The position numbers and the translations under genes are program-made. Shown piece by piece: positions 13,505 through 13,567 of a DNA stretch of 13,567 nucleotides. Numbering within the stretch: position 1 is the stretch's first letter; every line of letters begins with the position of its first letter. This DNA comes from Rhodospirillales bacterium (GTDB lineage Bacteria > Pseudomonadota > Alphaproteobacteria > Rhodospirillales_A > JACZKS01). The notes under the pieces were generated by a model. It was given only the letters and a program-made list of their open reading frames with translations, was not told the DNA's origin and made no database searches. The stretch lies in NCBI GenBank assembly GCA_018648445.1, contig JABGRG010000104.1:1-13567 (forward strand). The letters are read 5' to 3'.

Positions 13505-13567
13505 CCCGGTCTTCCGTCGAAGCTACCGGGTTGAAGTCGGCGGGTTTGGTACGTTAATCTGATCGTG

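Overview
The window is GC-rich, with GTG/ATG starts and compact operons. It looks like an alphaproteobacterial accessory chromosomal region: tripartite tricarboxylate transporter (TTT) genes, a BetC-type choline sulfatase, a CUT1-type sugar ABC cassette and IS6-type transposase remains are all common there. The taxonomic placement is inference from gene content and style only. No rRNA, tRNA, CRISPR array or intact mobile element was seen.

Layout. (1) 1-3370, minus strand: a LacI/GntR-type repressor, then a beta-hydroxyacid dehydrogenase, tctB and tctA, which runs off the left edge. The repressor gene and the dehydrogenase operon each have a good sigma70-like promoter. The same 12-base palindrome-like sequence (GATAACGTTAAC) overlaps the -10 of both, so this looks like an autoregulated uptake-plus-oxidation unit for a small organic acid. 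(2) 3371-6090: a mosaic zone. An intact plus-strand choline sulfatase gene sits between a fragment of a CaiB-type CoA-transferase (minus), a fragment of an enoyl-CoA hydratase (minus) and the C-terminal tail of a sugar ABC ATPase (plus). The last two are both cut at nearly the same base near 5940. (3) 6091-7092, plus: a Gfo/Idh/MocA oxidoreductase just after the ATPase tail, so it probably once belonged to a lost ABC sugar operon. (4) 7105-7959, minus: an alpha/beta-hydrolase with Asn where the nucleophile should be. (5) 7960-8488: a gene-free stretch with small hairpin repeats. (6) 8489-13156, minus: a complete ABC importer operon, binding protein, two permeases, ATPase. Its first permease carries a large extra periplasmic segment, and the binding protein-permease gap holds a UUCG-capped hairpin and a 14-base tandem repeat. 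(7) 13314-13504: a decayed IS6-family transposase upstream of the ABC operon.

How the genes may work together. The left unit imports and oxidises an organic acid under its own repressor. The right unit imports a sugar or polyol-like solute of unknown identity. The Gfo/Idh enzyme and hydrolase may act on carbohydrate-type substrates. Choline sulfatase would release choline and sulfate from choline-O-sulfate, but no bet genes or formylglycine-generating enzyme are in the window. The gene fragments show that the middle section was assembled by repeated rearrangement. I see no clear new multi-gene defence or mobile system. The most notable items are the paired operators, the relic mosaic, the N-for-S hydrolase and the enlarged permease loop.
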